This document shows positions 1-7,871 of a stretch of 64,000 nt of DNA, in pieces. The notes below the pieces were generated by a model. The model worked only from the letters and a program-made list of their open reading frames with translations, ran no database searches and was not told the DNA's origin. Source of the stretch: Oscillospiraceae bacterium (lineage in GTDB: Bacteria; Bacillota; Clostridia; Oscillospirales; Oscillospiraceae); assembly GCA_009787625.1 (NCBI GenBank), contig WQSX01000001.1, positions 226,907 to 290,906 on the forward strand, given 5' to 3'. Numbering within the stretch: position 1 is the first letter of the stretch; each line of letters starts with the position of its first letter. A program made the translations under genes and the position numbers.

Positions 1-476
1 GTTCCAAAAATAGAAAAGCCCAAAATACCCGCACCTCTCGCCGAGAACAAATTCCTGTCCTTTAGAGTGGACGCACTGTCAATAATAATCATAGGCATAC
101 GCGAAGCTCCGGTAAAATCCGAGACAATCTTTGCAAGAGTTTTCTGTTGATTTGTGGCAGTATCCTTGTCGAGATATATCTTTGAAACAGCTTGACCGGT
201 TGTGCCGGAAGAAGTCATAGTTTTGACGACATCCGCCCTGTCAATACTGAGTAGCTCAAGTTCTTTAAAGAGACTAACGGGCAAAAAAGGTATGTCATAG
301 TAACTTCTGCAATCCGAAGGGTTAAAGCCAATGCCACGCATCATTAAGGCATAGTCAGGACACTCCTGAATATGCCGCTCTGTCAGGCTTAAAAGCCGCT
401 CTGTCAGGAGCTCTTCTTTATCCGGCTTGTCGAGACTATATGGAGTAATCGAGTAGAAATGCTCAAGAGTTTTCAT
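1..476 (-). CDS. LuxE-type acyl-protein synthetase, N-terminal part (partial)
   Basis: The gene runs off the left edge, so only the first 158 residues are visible. They read as the N-terminal part of a LuxE/PaaK-type adenylating enzyme: the phosphate-binding stretch MTSSGTTGQAVSK starts near residue 87. Enzymes of this family activate a fatty or aryl acid as acyl-AMP and hand it to a thiol. The ATG at 476 overlaps the end of the AMP-ligase gene by 14 bases, so the two are probably co-translated. With the carrier protein and reductase upstream it looks like one acyl-activation cassette; the acid itself cannot be read from sequence. Confidence 0.8.
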   Translation of the reverse strand, partial: MKTLEHFYSITPYSLDKPDKEELLTERLLSLTERHIQECPDYALMMRGIGFNPSDCRSYYDIPFLPVSLFKELELLSIDRADVVKTMTSSGTTGQAVSKIYLDKDTATNQQKTLAKIVSDFTGASRMPMIIIDSASTLKDRNLFSARGAGILGFSIFG

Positions 477-1872
477 AGTGTTCTTCCAACTTTGAATACA
501 GCGTTTTCCCCGCTGTGTTTTTTGGTATCTCATCCACAATTTTTATAGTAAAAGCAAGCGGATGAAGTGATGTGAGACGAGTGATGTGCTGCAAAATGCT
601 CTCTTCAAAAGCTTGGTCTGTGATAAAAATATACATCTTATCATCAACCCCTGCGCAGGCACACTCAAGATTAGGAAAAGACGATTTTATAAGAAGTTCA
701 GTCTCATCTAGGCTAACCCTGTTTCCGAAAATCTTCAAAAACCGAGCTTTCCTGCCAACAATTGTGTAGAAACCATCTTCATCACAAGTGGCATAGTCTC
801 CGGTCTCAAGCCGCCCGAAACGCTCGTCGCCCTTAGCTAAATCCTCGCCGCACTCGGCGTATCCAAGTGTCACGTTATCGCCGTAGTACACAAGCTCTCC
901 CATGGTGTTTGGGTCAAGTAATACATTTCCCGATTCATCGACAAGCTCAAACCGCCCATTCGGTATTGCGATTCCGATAGAGCCGTACTTGCCCTGCGAA
1001 TTTTCAGGCGGCAGGTAGCTCATACGAGACGTAGCCTCGGCGGCACCATACATGGCAACAAAATGTTTGCCGCTATTGCCTGCATATTCGGCAAAAAATC
1101 TATGGAGCCCAGGGTCTAATTTTCCGCCGGACTGAGTCATGGTTTTAAGTGAAGGTAACTGCATTGTAGTAAAACGGAGCTTTTTTAGCATTTCGTAGGT
1201 GTAAGGAACTCCGGCAATCGAGGTAGCCTTTCGCTCTTTGAAAAAATCCCAAAACTCCTTTTGTAAAATTCCCTTAGTCGTGAGGAGTATAGCTGCACCT
1301 GAGAAAAGATGACTGTTTATAACAGAAGTCCCGTACACGTATTGCATAGGCAAAGTGGTGATAGGTCGCTCGGAGCTGTTTAGACCCAGGTATTCGCTGA
1401 TATTCATTGCATTACTCATTATATTCGCATAACTCTGACGAACCAGCTTTGGACTGCCGGTGGAGCCGGAAGTTGTGGCAAGTAGGGCGAGCTTTTCGTT
1501 GAGTGGGAAAGGGTCAAGCTTCGTGTTGTAGAGCGTATATCCGAATGCGCTATAAATTTTACTAAAATTCTTAAAAGAATGCCTGTCAGGTGTCCAGATA
1601 AATGATGGGTTGTACTTACTAATCAAAGCATCAATCAGTTCCATCGGTATCTCGCTATCCAGCAAGAGAGGGACTACATCATTTGACAAAAAAGACACAT
1701 ATCCAACCAGAGAACCAATAACATTTTCACAAAGAGCAAACACTAAAGTGCGTCCTCTGAGCGAAAATGACATTTGCCGAGAAGCCTCTACAAGCTCACC
1801 ATAAGTGAGTTCTGTGTCCTCATATATGGCGGAAATACTATTTGGGTTGTGCTTATCTATGTTTAGAAACAT
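463..1872 (-). CDS. AMP-dependent ligase (acyl or amino acid adenylating enzyme)
   Basis: 469 residues of the ANL superfamily (AMP-binding, PF00501). The phosphate loop TTSGSTGSPK is at residues 133-142, the adenine motif region MYGAAEATSRM near 275, the ribose-binding GD with GRKARFLKIFGNRV near 370-395, and the C-terminal catalytic lysine lies in KNTAGKTL. It should form acyl-AMP and transfer the acyl group to a phosphopantetheine thiol, most likely on the small carrier protein encoded two genes upstream. Its ATG shares one base with the stop region of the SDR gene. At 469 residues it is shorter than most acyl-CoA ligases and closer in size to standalone adenylation enzymes. Substrate unknown. 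Confidence 0.85.
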   Translation of the reverse strand: MFLNIDKHNPNSISAIYEDTELTYGELVEASRQMSFSLRGRTLVFALCENVIGSLVGYVSFLSNDVVPLLLDSEIPMELIDALISKYNPSFIWTPDRHSFKNFSKIYSAFGYTLYNTKLDPFPLNEKLALLATTSGSTGSPKLVRQSYANIMSNAMNISEYLGLNSSERPITTLPMQYVYGTSVINSHLFSGAAILLTTKGILQKEFWDFFKERKATSIAGVPYTYEMLKKLRFTTMQLPSLKTMTQSGGKLDPGLHRFFAEYAGNSGKHFVAMYGAAEATSRMSYLPPENSQGKYGSIGIAIPNGRFELVDESGNVLLDPNTMGELVYYGDNVTLGYAECGEDLAKGDERFGRLETGDYATCDEDGFYTIVGRKARFLKIFGNRVSLDETELLIKSSFPNLECACAGVDDKMYIFITDQAFEESILQHITRLTSLHPLAFTIKIVDEIPKNTAGKTLYSKLEEHYENS

Positions 1873-2594
1873 TATAAAGTCATGCTCCCATCAACACCGA
1901 GAACTTGTCCGGTGACATATTCCGATAAATCCGAAGCGAAAAACAAGCACGCTTTGGCAATATCATCAGGAGTTCCGAGCCTGCCCATGCCAATCTGAGA
2001 CTTACTGAGTTCAGCACTTTCAGCACTGAGAACACTGAGTAAGTCAGTGTCAATCATGCCCGGAGCAATAGCATTCACACGAACATTTGAAGGAGAAAGC
2101 TCCTTGGCTGCAGACTTCGTAAGAGCAATAACAGCACCCTTAGTAGCAGAATAAGCTAGCTGGCCACTCTGCCCGTTGACACCAACAATACTGGACAAAT
2201 TAATAATAGAACCGGACTTCTGTCTTGTCATCAAACGAGCGGCAAGCTGTACAAGCTCCAAAACCGCAAGTACATTGACATCAAACATTTTGTGGGTGGT
2301 AGCAGTGTCCGCCATACCGATAAGCGCAGTGTGCATAATACCTGCATTGTTGACAAGCGAATCAAGCCGTCCCTGCTCCTTTTTTATACGCATAATTGCA
2401 GCCTTAGTCGCAGAAGTATCAGTGACATCAAAGTAAATAGGAAAAATATTATCGCAAGCGAAGTCGTCAAGACTACCCTCACTGACGGCATTTGCATAAA
2501 CAATAGCACCATTTTCAGCAAAAAGCCGAGCGATGGCACGGCCAATTCCACGCCGAGCACCTGTAATAAGAGTTACCTTATCTTTGAGTAGCAT
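1872..2594 (-). CDS. SDR-family oxidoreductase (FabG-like)
   Basis: 240 residues from the ATG at 2594. Classical short-chain dehydrogenase layout: TGARRGIG nucleotide-binding loop at residues 11-18, NNAG near 88, catalytic Ser and YSATK in the middle, and a C-terminal GQVLGVDGS typical of FabG. It probably reduces a 3-ketoacyl thioester or keto-sugar with NAD(P)H. A frame extension to 2615 exists, but it contains the ribosome binding site GAAAGGAG, so the downstream ATG is the start. It sits between the carrier-protein gene and the AMP-ligase, which favours an acyl-ACP substrate in the same cassette over true fatty-acid synthesis. Confidence 0.85.
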   Translation of the reverse strand: MLLKDKVTLITGARRGIGRAIARLFAENGAIVYANAVSEGSLDDFACDNIFPIYFDVTDTSATKAAIMRIKKEQGRLDSLVNNAGIMHTALIGMADTATTHKMFDVNVLAVLELVQLAARLMTRQKSGSIINLSSIVGVNGQSGQLAYSATKGAVIALTKSAAKELSPSNVRVNAIAPGMIDTDLLSVLSAESAELSKSQIGMGRLGTPDDIAKACLFFASDLSEYVTGQVLGVDGSMTL

Positions 2595-2632
2595 AAAAAT
2601 GACAACTCCTTTCAAGCATTTTCAGTTATGAA

Positions 2633-2869
2633 TTAAATTTCAACATCGTATTTACGCAAGATTTCCTTGCCCTTTTCATATGAGGACAAAACAATGATGT
2701 CCTCAGTGTCCATCATAATATCAAAAGCATCCTCAAGCTCTGCAATCAAAGACATATGTCCAACAGAATCCCACTCAGGGATAGACTGATATTCAAGTTT
2801 TTCACCAAGCTGTGCCTCAGACAGCTTAAAAGCAGTAAAAAACGCTCCGTTGTATTTTTCTAAGTTCAT
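2633..2869 (-). CDS. Acyl carrier protein-like (phosphopantetheine-binding)
   Basis: 78-residue carrier protein. The attachment motif is EWDSVGHMSL with the modifiable Ser at residue 35; the normal DSL triad is DSV here. Acidic residues and the three-helix spacing fit the PP-binding family (PF00550). It is led by a clear GAGGAG site. Located at the head of a carrier/SDR/AMP-ligase/LuxE cassette inside a polysaccharide locus, so I infer that it carries a short acyl group for a sugar modification and is not the housekeeping AcpP. No phosphopantetheinyl transferase is encoded in the window. Confidence 0.85.
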   Translation of the reverse strand: MNLEKYNGAFFTAFKLSEAQLGEKLEYQSIPEWDSVGHMSLIAELEDAFDIMMDTEDIIVLSSYEKGKEILRKYDVEI

Positions 2870-2905
2870 TTTAAAACGCTCCTCGTATTATATTTTTACT
2901 AGATT

Positions 2906-2933
2906 GCGGGCGACCGGGGACGGTCGCCCCTAC
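2906..2933 (-). repeat. REP-like palindrome, GTAGGGGCGACC family
   Basis: A 28-base palindromic repeat between the GNAT gene and the carrier-protein gene: arms GGGCGACC and GGTCGCCC around a short loop, preceded on the minus strand by GTAG. The same unit occurs at 56458-56484, and related GTAGGGG-headed palindromes lie at 54475, 55777 and 56569. Confidence 0.7.
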
Positions 2934-2957
2934 GTGGGTTAGTGCAAACAATAACCC

Positions 2958-3689
2958 CTAGGTGGTGCGGTGCCACACATAGATGTAATCGATGCCGATA
3001 ATCTGGAAACCTGCTGCAACTTGAGATTTCAGGGAAGGCAAATTATTTGCAGACATGCCCCCAATGAGCTTTTTTGCCCCGGACTCAGACGAATGACGAA
3101 TAATCGTGTTGATAAGCGCCATTCCAAGACCTGCATTTTCATACTTCTTATAGATACCAATATTATTTACAACATTGAAGTTATCTGCATTAATAATGCT
3201 GGTAAAATAACCAAAAATATCATCCTTGAGAGAACACTTAAAAACCTTACCGCCGCGCTCCAGCAAATCACCAATCCACCCAACATATCGATTAGCCGCC
3301 AACTCAGGAGAAAAAGCAGGGTCAAGCGAAATTCGATCTGTGAAAAAAATCCCTCCACGAATCTCACCCCAAAGCTCTTCAAGCTCGTTTTCATTCATCT
3401 CAGCATACGTTACACTATCAGAAATCCTCTTGGCGACGGAATTGAGCGAAGAACCAATATTCTTATGGTCATGCTCAACATGTAAAATAGTCTCAATAAA
3501 GCGAAACCCCATATCCTCAAGCTTAAACATAAGCGGAACCAGTCCCGCAGGAACACGCGCAACAGCATAATCACAATCCAAATCGGAAAGACAATCCAAG
3601 TCAGAAGGAGTGTCGCCTATTTCAAGATTTATTTCTTGAGAAACAACGCCAAGATTACGCTTCTCCCAAGGTGCATCAAAGATTTTCAT
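2958..3689 (-). CDS. GNAT-family N-acetyltransferase (WecD-like)
   Basis: 243 residues from the ATG at 3689. The C-terminal half has a GNAT acetyl-CoA-binding core: the stretch IGIYKKYENAGLGMALI stands in place of the usual R/Q-x-x-G-x-G/A loop, followed by GAKKLIGGMSANNLPSLK, which resembles TDP-fucosamine acetyltransferases. A GTG 21 bases upstream is in frame, but the GGAGG site lies just downstream of it and fits the ATG better. It probably acetylates an amino sugar made by the neighbouring aminotransferases; acyl transfer from the carrier-protein cassette is an alternative. Family call is firm, substrate is inference. Confidence 0.75.
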   Translation of the reverse strand: MKIFDAPWEKRNLGVVSQEINLEIGDTPSDLDCLSDLDCDYAVARVPAGLVPLMFKLEDMGFRFIETILHVEHDHKNIGSSLNSVAKRISDSVTYAEMNENELEELWGEIRGGIFFTDRISLDPAFSPELAANRYVGWIGDLLERGGKVFKCSLKDDIFGYFTSIINADNFNVVNNIGIYKKYENAGLGMALINTIIRHSSESGAKKLIGGMSANNLPSLKSQVAAGFQIIGIDYIYVWHRTT

Positions 3690-3720
3690 AAAAGATATTT
3701 TCCTCCACACGACGCACAGC

Positions 3721-3808
3721 GAGCGGGACGGTGTGTGAAATATTTTTTGGCGGAACGGGGGCTACGACACGCCGGCCGTCAAAAAATATTTCACATACCG
3801 TCCCGCTC
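3721..3808 (+). repeat. 88-bp hairpin element (element F)
   Basis: Two 33-base arms (3721-3753 and 3776-3808) pair over their whole length around a 22-base loop. Only two positions differ from perfect complementarity, and both become G-U pairs if the plus strand is transcribed. The inner arm carries a run of T (TATTTTTTGGCGG) and the loop begins AAC, as in the five-member hairpin family described below, but the loop and internal bulge differ. It lies 48 bases after the stop of the hexapeptide acetyltransferase gene. Confidence 0.75.
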
Positions 3809-3856
3809 ACGTCCAAGTTCGCTTATAAAATAGTTTACAGTTTTTAACGAAGTTTG

Positions 3857-4378
3857 TCAAATATCGCAATCAGAGCAGACAGTTGTTTCATCTGCGACCC
3901 GAGCACCGCATCGGCAAACATTCCCAATTCTACGTGCAGGGTTCCCAACGACAAGCGTATGAGCAGGTACATCACGGGTGACAACAGCACCGGCACCAAC
4001 CATGGCGAACTCCCCAATAGTGACACCGCAGACAATGGTGGCGTTAGCCCCAATGGAAGCTCCGCGCCGAACAAGAGTAGGAGTGATCTCCCAGTTTGGA
4101 CTCATAGCCCGAGGGTTCTTATCGTTAGTAAAAGTCATGGAAGGCCCTAGAAACACATCATCCTCAATAGTGACCCCATTATAGACATTGACATTATTTT
4201 GAATCTTGACATTGTCGCCGATTATAACACCGGTATCAATATAAACATTCTTGCTGACAATGCAGTTTTCTCCAAGAGTGGCATTTTCACGCACCTGCGC
4301 AAGATTCCAAATTTTAGAGCCCGCACCAATTGAAGCATCAGAGCTGACATCAGCAGTAGCATGAATAAACACAGACAT
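3857..4378 (-). CDS. Hexapeptide-repeat sugar N-acetyltransferase (WbpD/WlbB-like)
   Basis: 173 residues of left-handed beta-helix hexapeptide repeats (for example [26 protein letters not shown]) with [10 protein letters not shown] and FTNDKNPRA, both typical of the WbpD/WlbB enzymes that acetylate the 3-amino group of UDP-2-acetamido-3-amino-uronates. The C-terminus adds a small CRCGARV...CSDC cluster that could bind zinc, as seen in some family members. It follows the DegT aminotransferase and the Gfo/Idh dehydrogenase, which supply the matching WbpE and WbpB steps. The start has the recurrent leader GGGAATGGTCATTTAA directly before ATG. Confidence 0.85.
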   Translation of the reverse strand: MSVFIHATADVSSDASIGAGSKIWNLAQVRENATLGENCIVSKNVYIDTGVIIGDNVKIQNNVNVYNGVTIEDDVFLGPSMTFTNDKNPRAMSPNWEITPTLVRRGASIGANATIVCGVTIGEFAMVGAGAVVTRDVPAHTLVVGNPARRIGNVCRCGARVADETTVCSDCDI

Positions 4379-4406
4379 TTAAATGACCATTCCCTCTATT
4401 TAGAAT

Positions 4407-5588
4407 CTACGCAAACTCGCGTATACATTGTACCACATACTCAGCCTCTTCGGCGTCTAGCTCAGGGAAGATAGGGAGACAGACAGACCTCTTAGCAAGT
4501 CCCTCGGCAACAGGCAAATCGCCCTCCTTGTAACCAAGGTTGATAAAAGCCTTTTGGAGATGCAGGGGCACAGGATAAAAAGCTCCGGTGCCAACACCTT
4601 TTTCACCTAAAAAAGCCCCAAGTCCCTCTTTGTCCTCAGTTAAAACAGCATATTGATGAAAACAACTCTTACCATTTTTAGGAGCCACAGGAGTCCGAAC
4701 AACATCACAAAGTCCTTTTTCATAAATGGAAGCAATATCACTGCGCTTTTTATTATACTCGTCGAGATGCTTTAGCTTTATGCTCAAAATCGCAGCTTGC
4801 ATAGCGTCAAGCCGTGAGTTGTAACCAACAATGTAGTTGTAGTATTTGTAAGGGTTGTAGAGAGAATCTGTGACAGAATCCATGGCAAACTCATCTTTTA
4901 TACCATACAAAATCTCTTGAGCCATCGCACCGTTCTTTGCCATACCATGTTCACGCAAAGCCCTTAGCACAATAGCCAAATCATCGTCATCGGTAGTGAC
5001 CATACCCGCATCACCGAAAGCACCTAGGTTTTTGGTCGGGTAGAACGAAAAAGTGACGATATTATCCGAAGCGCCTATTTTACGCCCATTATACTCACAA
5101 CCAATAGCCTGCGCCGCATCTTCAACAACCTTTAAATTATGTTTGCGTGCAATATCGTTTATAGCCTCCATATCGCAAGACCACCCAAAAATGTGCACAG
5201 GCATAATAGCTTTGGTCTTAGGAGTTATTGCAGCCTCAATTTTACTTGGGTCAATATTAAAATCACTCTCATTCACATCGACAAAAACAGGAACAGCACC
5301 GACAGCGGCAATAGCCTCAGCCGTCGCATAAAAAGTAAACGGAGTTGTAATAACCTCGTCACCGACGCCGACATCAAAAGCACGAAGAGCAATCATAAGA
5401 GCATCTGTGCCGTTTGCACACGAGATAACATGTTTTACACCTAGATATTCACGCATTTCAGCTTCAAAAGTCTCGACATACTTACCACCAATATAAGCGC
5501 CGCTCCGCGCCACCTCGATAATTTTAGGTTCAATATCAACCTTAATCTGCTCATATTGTCGTTTCAAATCCAAAAAAGGTACCTTCAT
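4407..5588 (-). CDS. DegT/DnrJ/EryC1/StrS aminotransferase (WbpE-like)
   Basis: 393 residues from the ATG at 5588, a PLP-dependent sugar aminotransferase. It begins with VPFLDLKRQYEQI, has SCANGTDALMIALRA near 65, and the PLP lysine in SFYPTKNLGAFGDAG near residue 185-200. The family transaminates keto-sugar nucleotides. Next to a WbpD-like acetyltransferase and a WbpB-like dehydrogenase, the likely substrate is a UDP-3-keto-2-acetamido-uronate. A longer frame to 5609 contains the leader sequence and is not used. Confidence 0.87.
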   Translation of the reverse strand: MKVPFLDLKRQYEQIKVDIEPKIIEVARSGAYIGGKYVETFEAEMREYLGVKHVISCANGTDALMIALRAFDVGVGDEVITTPFTFYATAEAIAAVGAVPVFVDVNESDFNIDPSKIEAAITPKTKAIMPVHIFGWSCDMEAINDIARKHNLKVVEDAAQAIGCEYNGRKIGASDNIVTFSFYPTKNLGAFGDAGMVTTDDDDLAIVLRALREHGMAKNGAMAQEILYGIKDEFAMDSVTDSLYNPYKYYNYIVGYNSRLDAMQAAILSIKLKHLDEYNKKRSDIASIYEKGLCDVVRTPVAPKNGKSCFHQYAVLTEDKEGLGAFLGEKGVGTGAFYPVPLHLQKAFINLGYKEGDLPVAEGLAKRSVCLPIFPELDAEEAEYVVQCIREFA

Positions 5589-5648
5589 TATAATGACCAC
5601 ATCTTTCATAAAATTCTAAGTTATAACTTGTTTCCGTTTTTGTACAGA

Positions 5649-5748
5649 CTAGGCTGAAAAGGGATGGTTTGTGGAGTCTTTTTTCGAGAACAGCGGTGTA
5701 GATCCCGATGGCTCGAAAAAAAGCGGAACAAATTATCTGTTTTCAGCC
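5649..5748 (+). repeat. Hairpin element D of a five-copy family
   Basis: About 100 bases folding into a long hairpin: outer stem of about 21 pairs (from GGCTGAAAAGGG to CTGTTTTCAGCC), internal loop GGAGTC against GCGGA, inner stem TTTTTTCGAG/CTCGAAAAAA, and the conserved apical loop AACAGCGGTGTAGATCCC. It stands in plus orientation, opposite to the flanking genes, 14 bases beyond the stop of the Gfo/Idh gene. Confidence 0.85.
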
Positions 5749-5761
5749 GACCACCGAAGCA

Positions 5762-6748
5762 TCAGAACCCACGCATGCTCTCATGCGCCTTATCTAAGAT
5801 TTTCATGACCTTAACACTCTGTTCGCCGTTTGAAATAGACTGAGTGCCGGACTTTACACAGTCGGCAAAATGCTCAATGCTGTTTAAAAGCGCATCTTCT
5901 TGCGGAATGTAGGGGGATAAAATATCGCCCGTGCGAGCCTTAAATTCGTACAGCCCATACTCGTCATGCTCATCACGCTTTACAATGCCGCAGTCAAAAA
6001 TCGATAGCTTATCCATGCCGCGCATATCATCGAAAATGACCATTTTCTTAGTACCGCATACCAGCGTAGTCCGCTCTTTTACGGGGGAAATCCAACTGGA
6101 CTTTATATGGGCAATGAATCCGTCATATTTCATCGTAAGAAATGTGAGCGTCTCCTGCTCACCATAGAGCTTTTCACCGACAGCATGAACAGAGAGAGGG
6201 ATTTTACCATCCGTCAAGTAATCAACAACAGCAATGTCGTGTACTGCAAGATCCATCATGGCAGTGACATCCATGCGCACAGGACCGAGATTTGCACGAG
6301 ACACCTCAATGCTGGTGATATCTCCAAGCTCACCTGACTGAACCATCTTTTTAATGTAACGAATAATCGGGTGGAAAATCATGATATGGTCGCAGTGCAA
6401 AATGAGATTTTTTTCTCTAGCCATATCTGTGAGAATTTGAGCACGCTCGGCATTGGTGGCAATGGGTTTTTCTATAAACAAATGCTTGCCCGCACTTAAA
6501 ATATCCTTTGCAATCTCAAAACTGGGCTCAGTTTGCACGGCAAGAACAAAAGCATCGACATCAGGATTATCTATGAAAGATTTATAGCTTTTCTCATAGC
6601 GAACATTGTCGCCATACAGAGCCTTTGCTCTGGCTAAATTCTCAGGGTTCATATCGCAAACAGCAAAGAGACCTACTTTCTTAGACCTCGCGAGATTCTT
6701 AGCCACATTGGCACCCCAGTAGCCATAACCTACGTGTACAACATTCAT
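5762..6748 (-). CDS. Gfo/Idh/MocA-family oxidoreductase (WbpB-like)
   Basis: 328 residues. The Rossmann N-terminus VHVGYGYWGANVAKNLA, FIEKPIATNAERA near residue 95 (EKP is the family signature) and the central HD-containing segment TAMMDLAVHDIAVVDYL identify a Gfo/Idh/MocA NAD(P)-dependent sugar dehydrogenase. In WbpB-type enzymes this step oxidises C3 of UDP-N-acetylglucosaminuronate before transamination. The ATG at 6748 has GGAGG eight bases upstream; a longer TTG-started frame runs through that site. No WbpA-type C6 dehydrogenase is in the window, so the uronate precursor must come from elsewhere. Confidence 0.85.
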   Translation of the reverse strand: MNVVHVGYGYWGANVAKNLARSKKVGLFAVCDMNPENLARAKALYGDNVRYEKSYKSFIDNPDVDAFVLAVQTEPSFEIAKDILSAGKHLFIEKPIATNAERAQILTDMAREKNLILHCDHIMIFHPIIRYIKKMVQSGELGDITSIEVSRANLGPVRMDVTAMMDLAVHDIAVVDYLTDGKIPLSVHAVGEKLYGEQETLTFLTMKYDGFIAHIKSSWISPVKERTTLVCGTKKMVIFDDMRGMDKLSIFDCGIVKRDEHDEYGLYEFKARTGDILSPYIPQEDALLNSIEHFADCVKSGTQSISNGEQSVKVMKILDKAHESMRGF

Positions 6749-6763
6749 ATCCTTTTCCTCCAA

Positions 6764-7738
6764 TTATTCTGAGTATCGTCCCTCATACCAATTAAGGGTG
6801 GACTTGAGTCCCTCTTCAAATGAGACCTCGGATGTAAAGCCTAAAATCTCTTTGGCGAGTTCGGAAGCCGCACAGAGCCGCTTGACATCGGCGGGTCGTG
6901 CAGGCTGTTTATCAATTTTACCACGATAACCATAGTGTTTGCAAATCCCGCCGATTAAGTCATTTATGGGAAGCTCAATACCGGTGCCGAGGTTTATGAC
7001 CTTACGGCGGCTCTGCTCCTTTTCATACGCAAGAAGTAGTCCGCGAACAGTGTCGCTCACATAAATAAAATCACGTGTTTGCAGACCGTCGCCCTCAATA
7101 ATGGGCATTTCCCTGTTTTGTAAGCGTCTCGCGGTGGCAGGGATAATAGCCGCCAAATTACCCGAAATGTTCTGTCGAGGACCATAGTTGTTAAAGGGGC
7201 GAATTATGGAGATATCGAGCGGCTCCATATTGTAAAATGACTGAATCATTAAATCAGCCGCAGCCTTACCCGCCGCATACGGAGTGGTTGGGTTTAGCGG
7301 GTGTCCCTCATCCATTGGTGAATAGAGAGCAGTGCCATATGCTTCAGAAGAACTGACATGTATAAGGGTTTCGTACATGTTTTCTTTTAGCAATCTGAGC
7401 ATTGTATCGGCAAGGTTGACGTTGACCATATATGCGGTGTATGGGTTAAAAAACGAGTAGTTCAGTGCGATTGTGGCAAGATTAAAAATGACATCTATTT
7501 TCTCTGTCTTGATTATCGCACTCATTGTGCCCCAGTCGCTTGCGTCATCACGATAGAGTTTTATGCGGCCTTTTGCCAAAGCGAGATTTTCCTCTTTACC
7601 CAAAAAGAAGTTGTCCACAACAACGACATGCCTAACGCCTTCACTTACAAGGCTGTCAACAAGATGGCTGCCAATAAAACCCGCTCCACCCGTAACTAAA
7701 ACTCGTTTATTTCGTATATTCTTCAAACCGCTATTCAT
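6764..7738 (-). CDS. NAD-dependent sugar epimerase/dehydratase
   Basis: Extended SDR of about 324 residues: RVLVTGGAGFIGSHL at the N-terminus, HVSSSEAYG, catalytic YAAGK, and RPFNNYGPRQ in the substrate domain. It resembles GDP/UDP-sugar dehydratases and UDP-glucuronate decarboxylases. The start is uncertain: the ATG at 7738 follows AAAGGA with no spacer, whereas the TTG at 7726 lies 12 bases after it, the spacing shared by many genes here. Frames extending further to 7852 run into a hairpin repeat and are artefacts. Together with the next aminotransferase gene it probably makes a 4-amino sugar. Confidence 0.8.
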   Translation of the reverse strand: MNSGLKNIRNKRVLVTGGAGFIGSHLVDSLVSEGVRHVVVVDNFFLGKEENLALAKGRIKLYRDDASDWGTMSAIIKTEKIDVIFNLATIALNYSFFNPYTAYMVNVNLADTMLRLLKENMYETLIHVSSSEAYGTALYSPMDEGHPLNPTTPYAAGKAAADLMIQSFYNMEPLDISIIRPFNNYGPRQNISGNLAAIIPATARRLQNREMPIIEGDGLQTRDFIYVSDTVRGLLLAYEKEQSRRKVINLGTGIELPINDLIGGICKHYGYRGKIDKQPARPADVKRLCAASELAKEILGFTSEVSFEEGLKSTLNWYEGRYSE

Positions 7739-7772
7739 TCCTTTCAGAAACTGTTCAAACTGCATCGTTCCC

Positions 7773-7871
7773 GCAGATAATATGTAATTTGCTACGCTTT
7801 TTTGCGAGCCATCGGGATCTACACCGCTGTTCTCGCAAAAAAGACTACGCAAACAACATATTATCTGCTAG
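7773..7871 (-). repeat. Hairpin element B of a five-copy family
   Basis: Outer arms GCAGATAATATG and CATATTATCTGC, internal loop GTAGTC/GCGTA, inner stem TTTTTTGCGAG/CTCGCAAAAAA and the shared apical loop. Its inner half is identical to element A at 47584 while the outer stem differs almost completely, yet both pair. The first element bases CTAG contain the TAG stop codon of the upstream aminotransferase. Confidence 0.88.

Noticed and set aside
7739..7852. N-terminal extension of the epimerase gene
   Set aside because: The extension translates hairpin element B, and the same peptide appears before an unrelated position at 47.6 kb where the element recurs.
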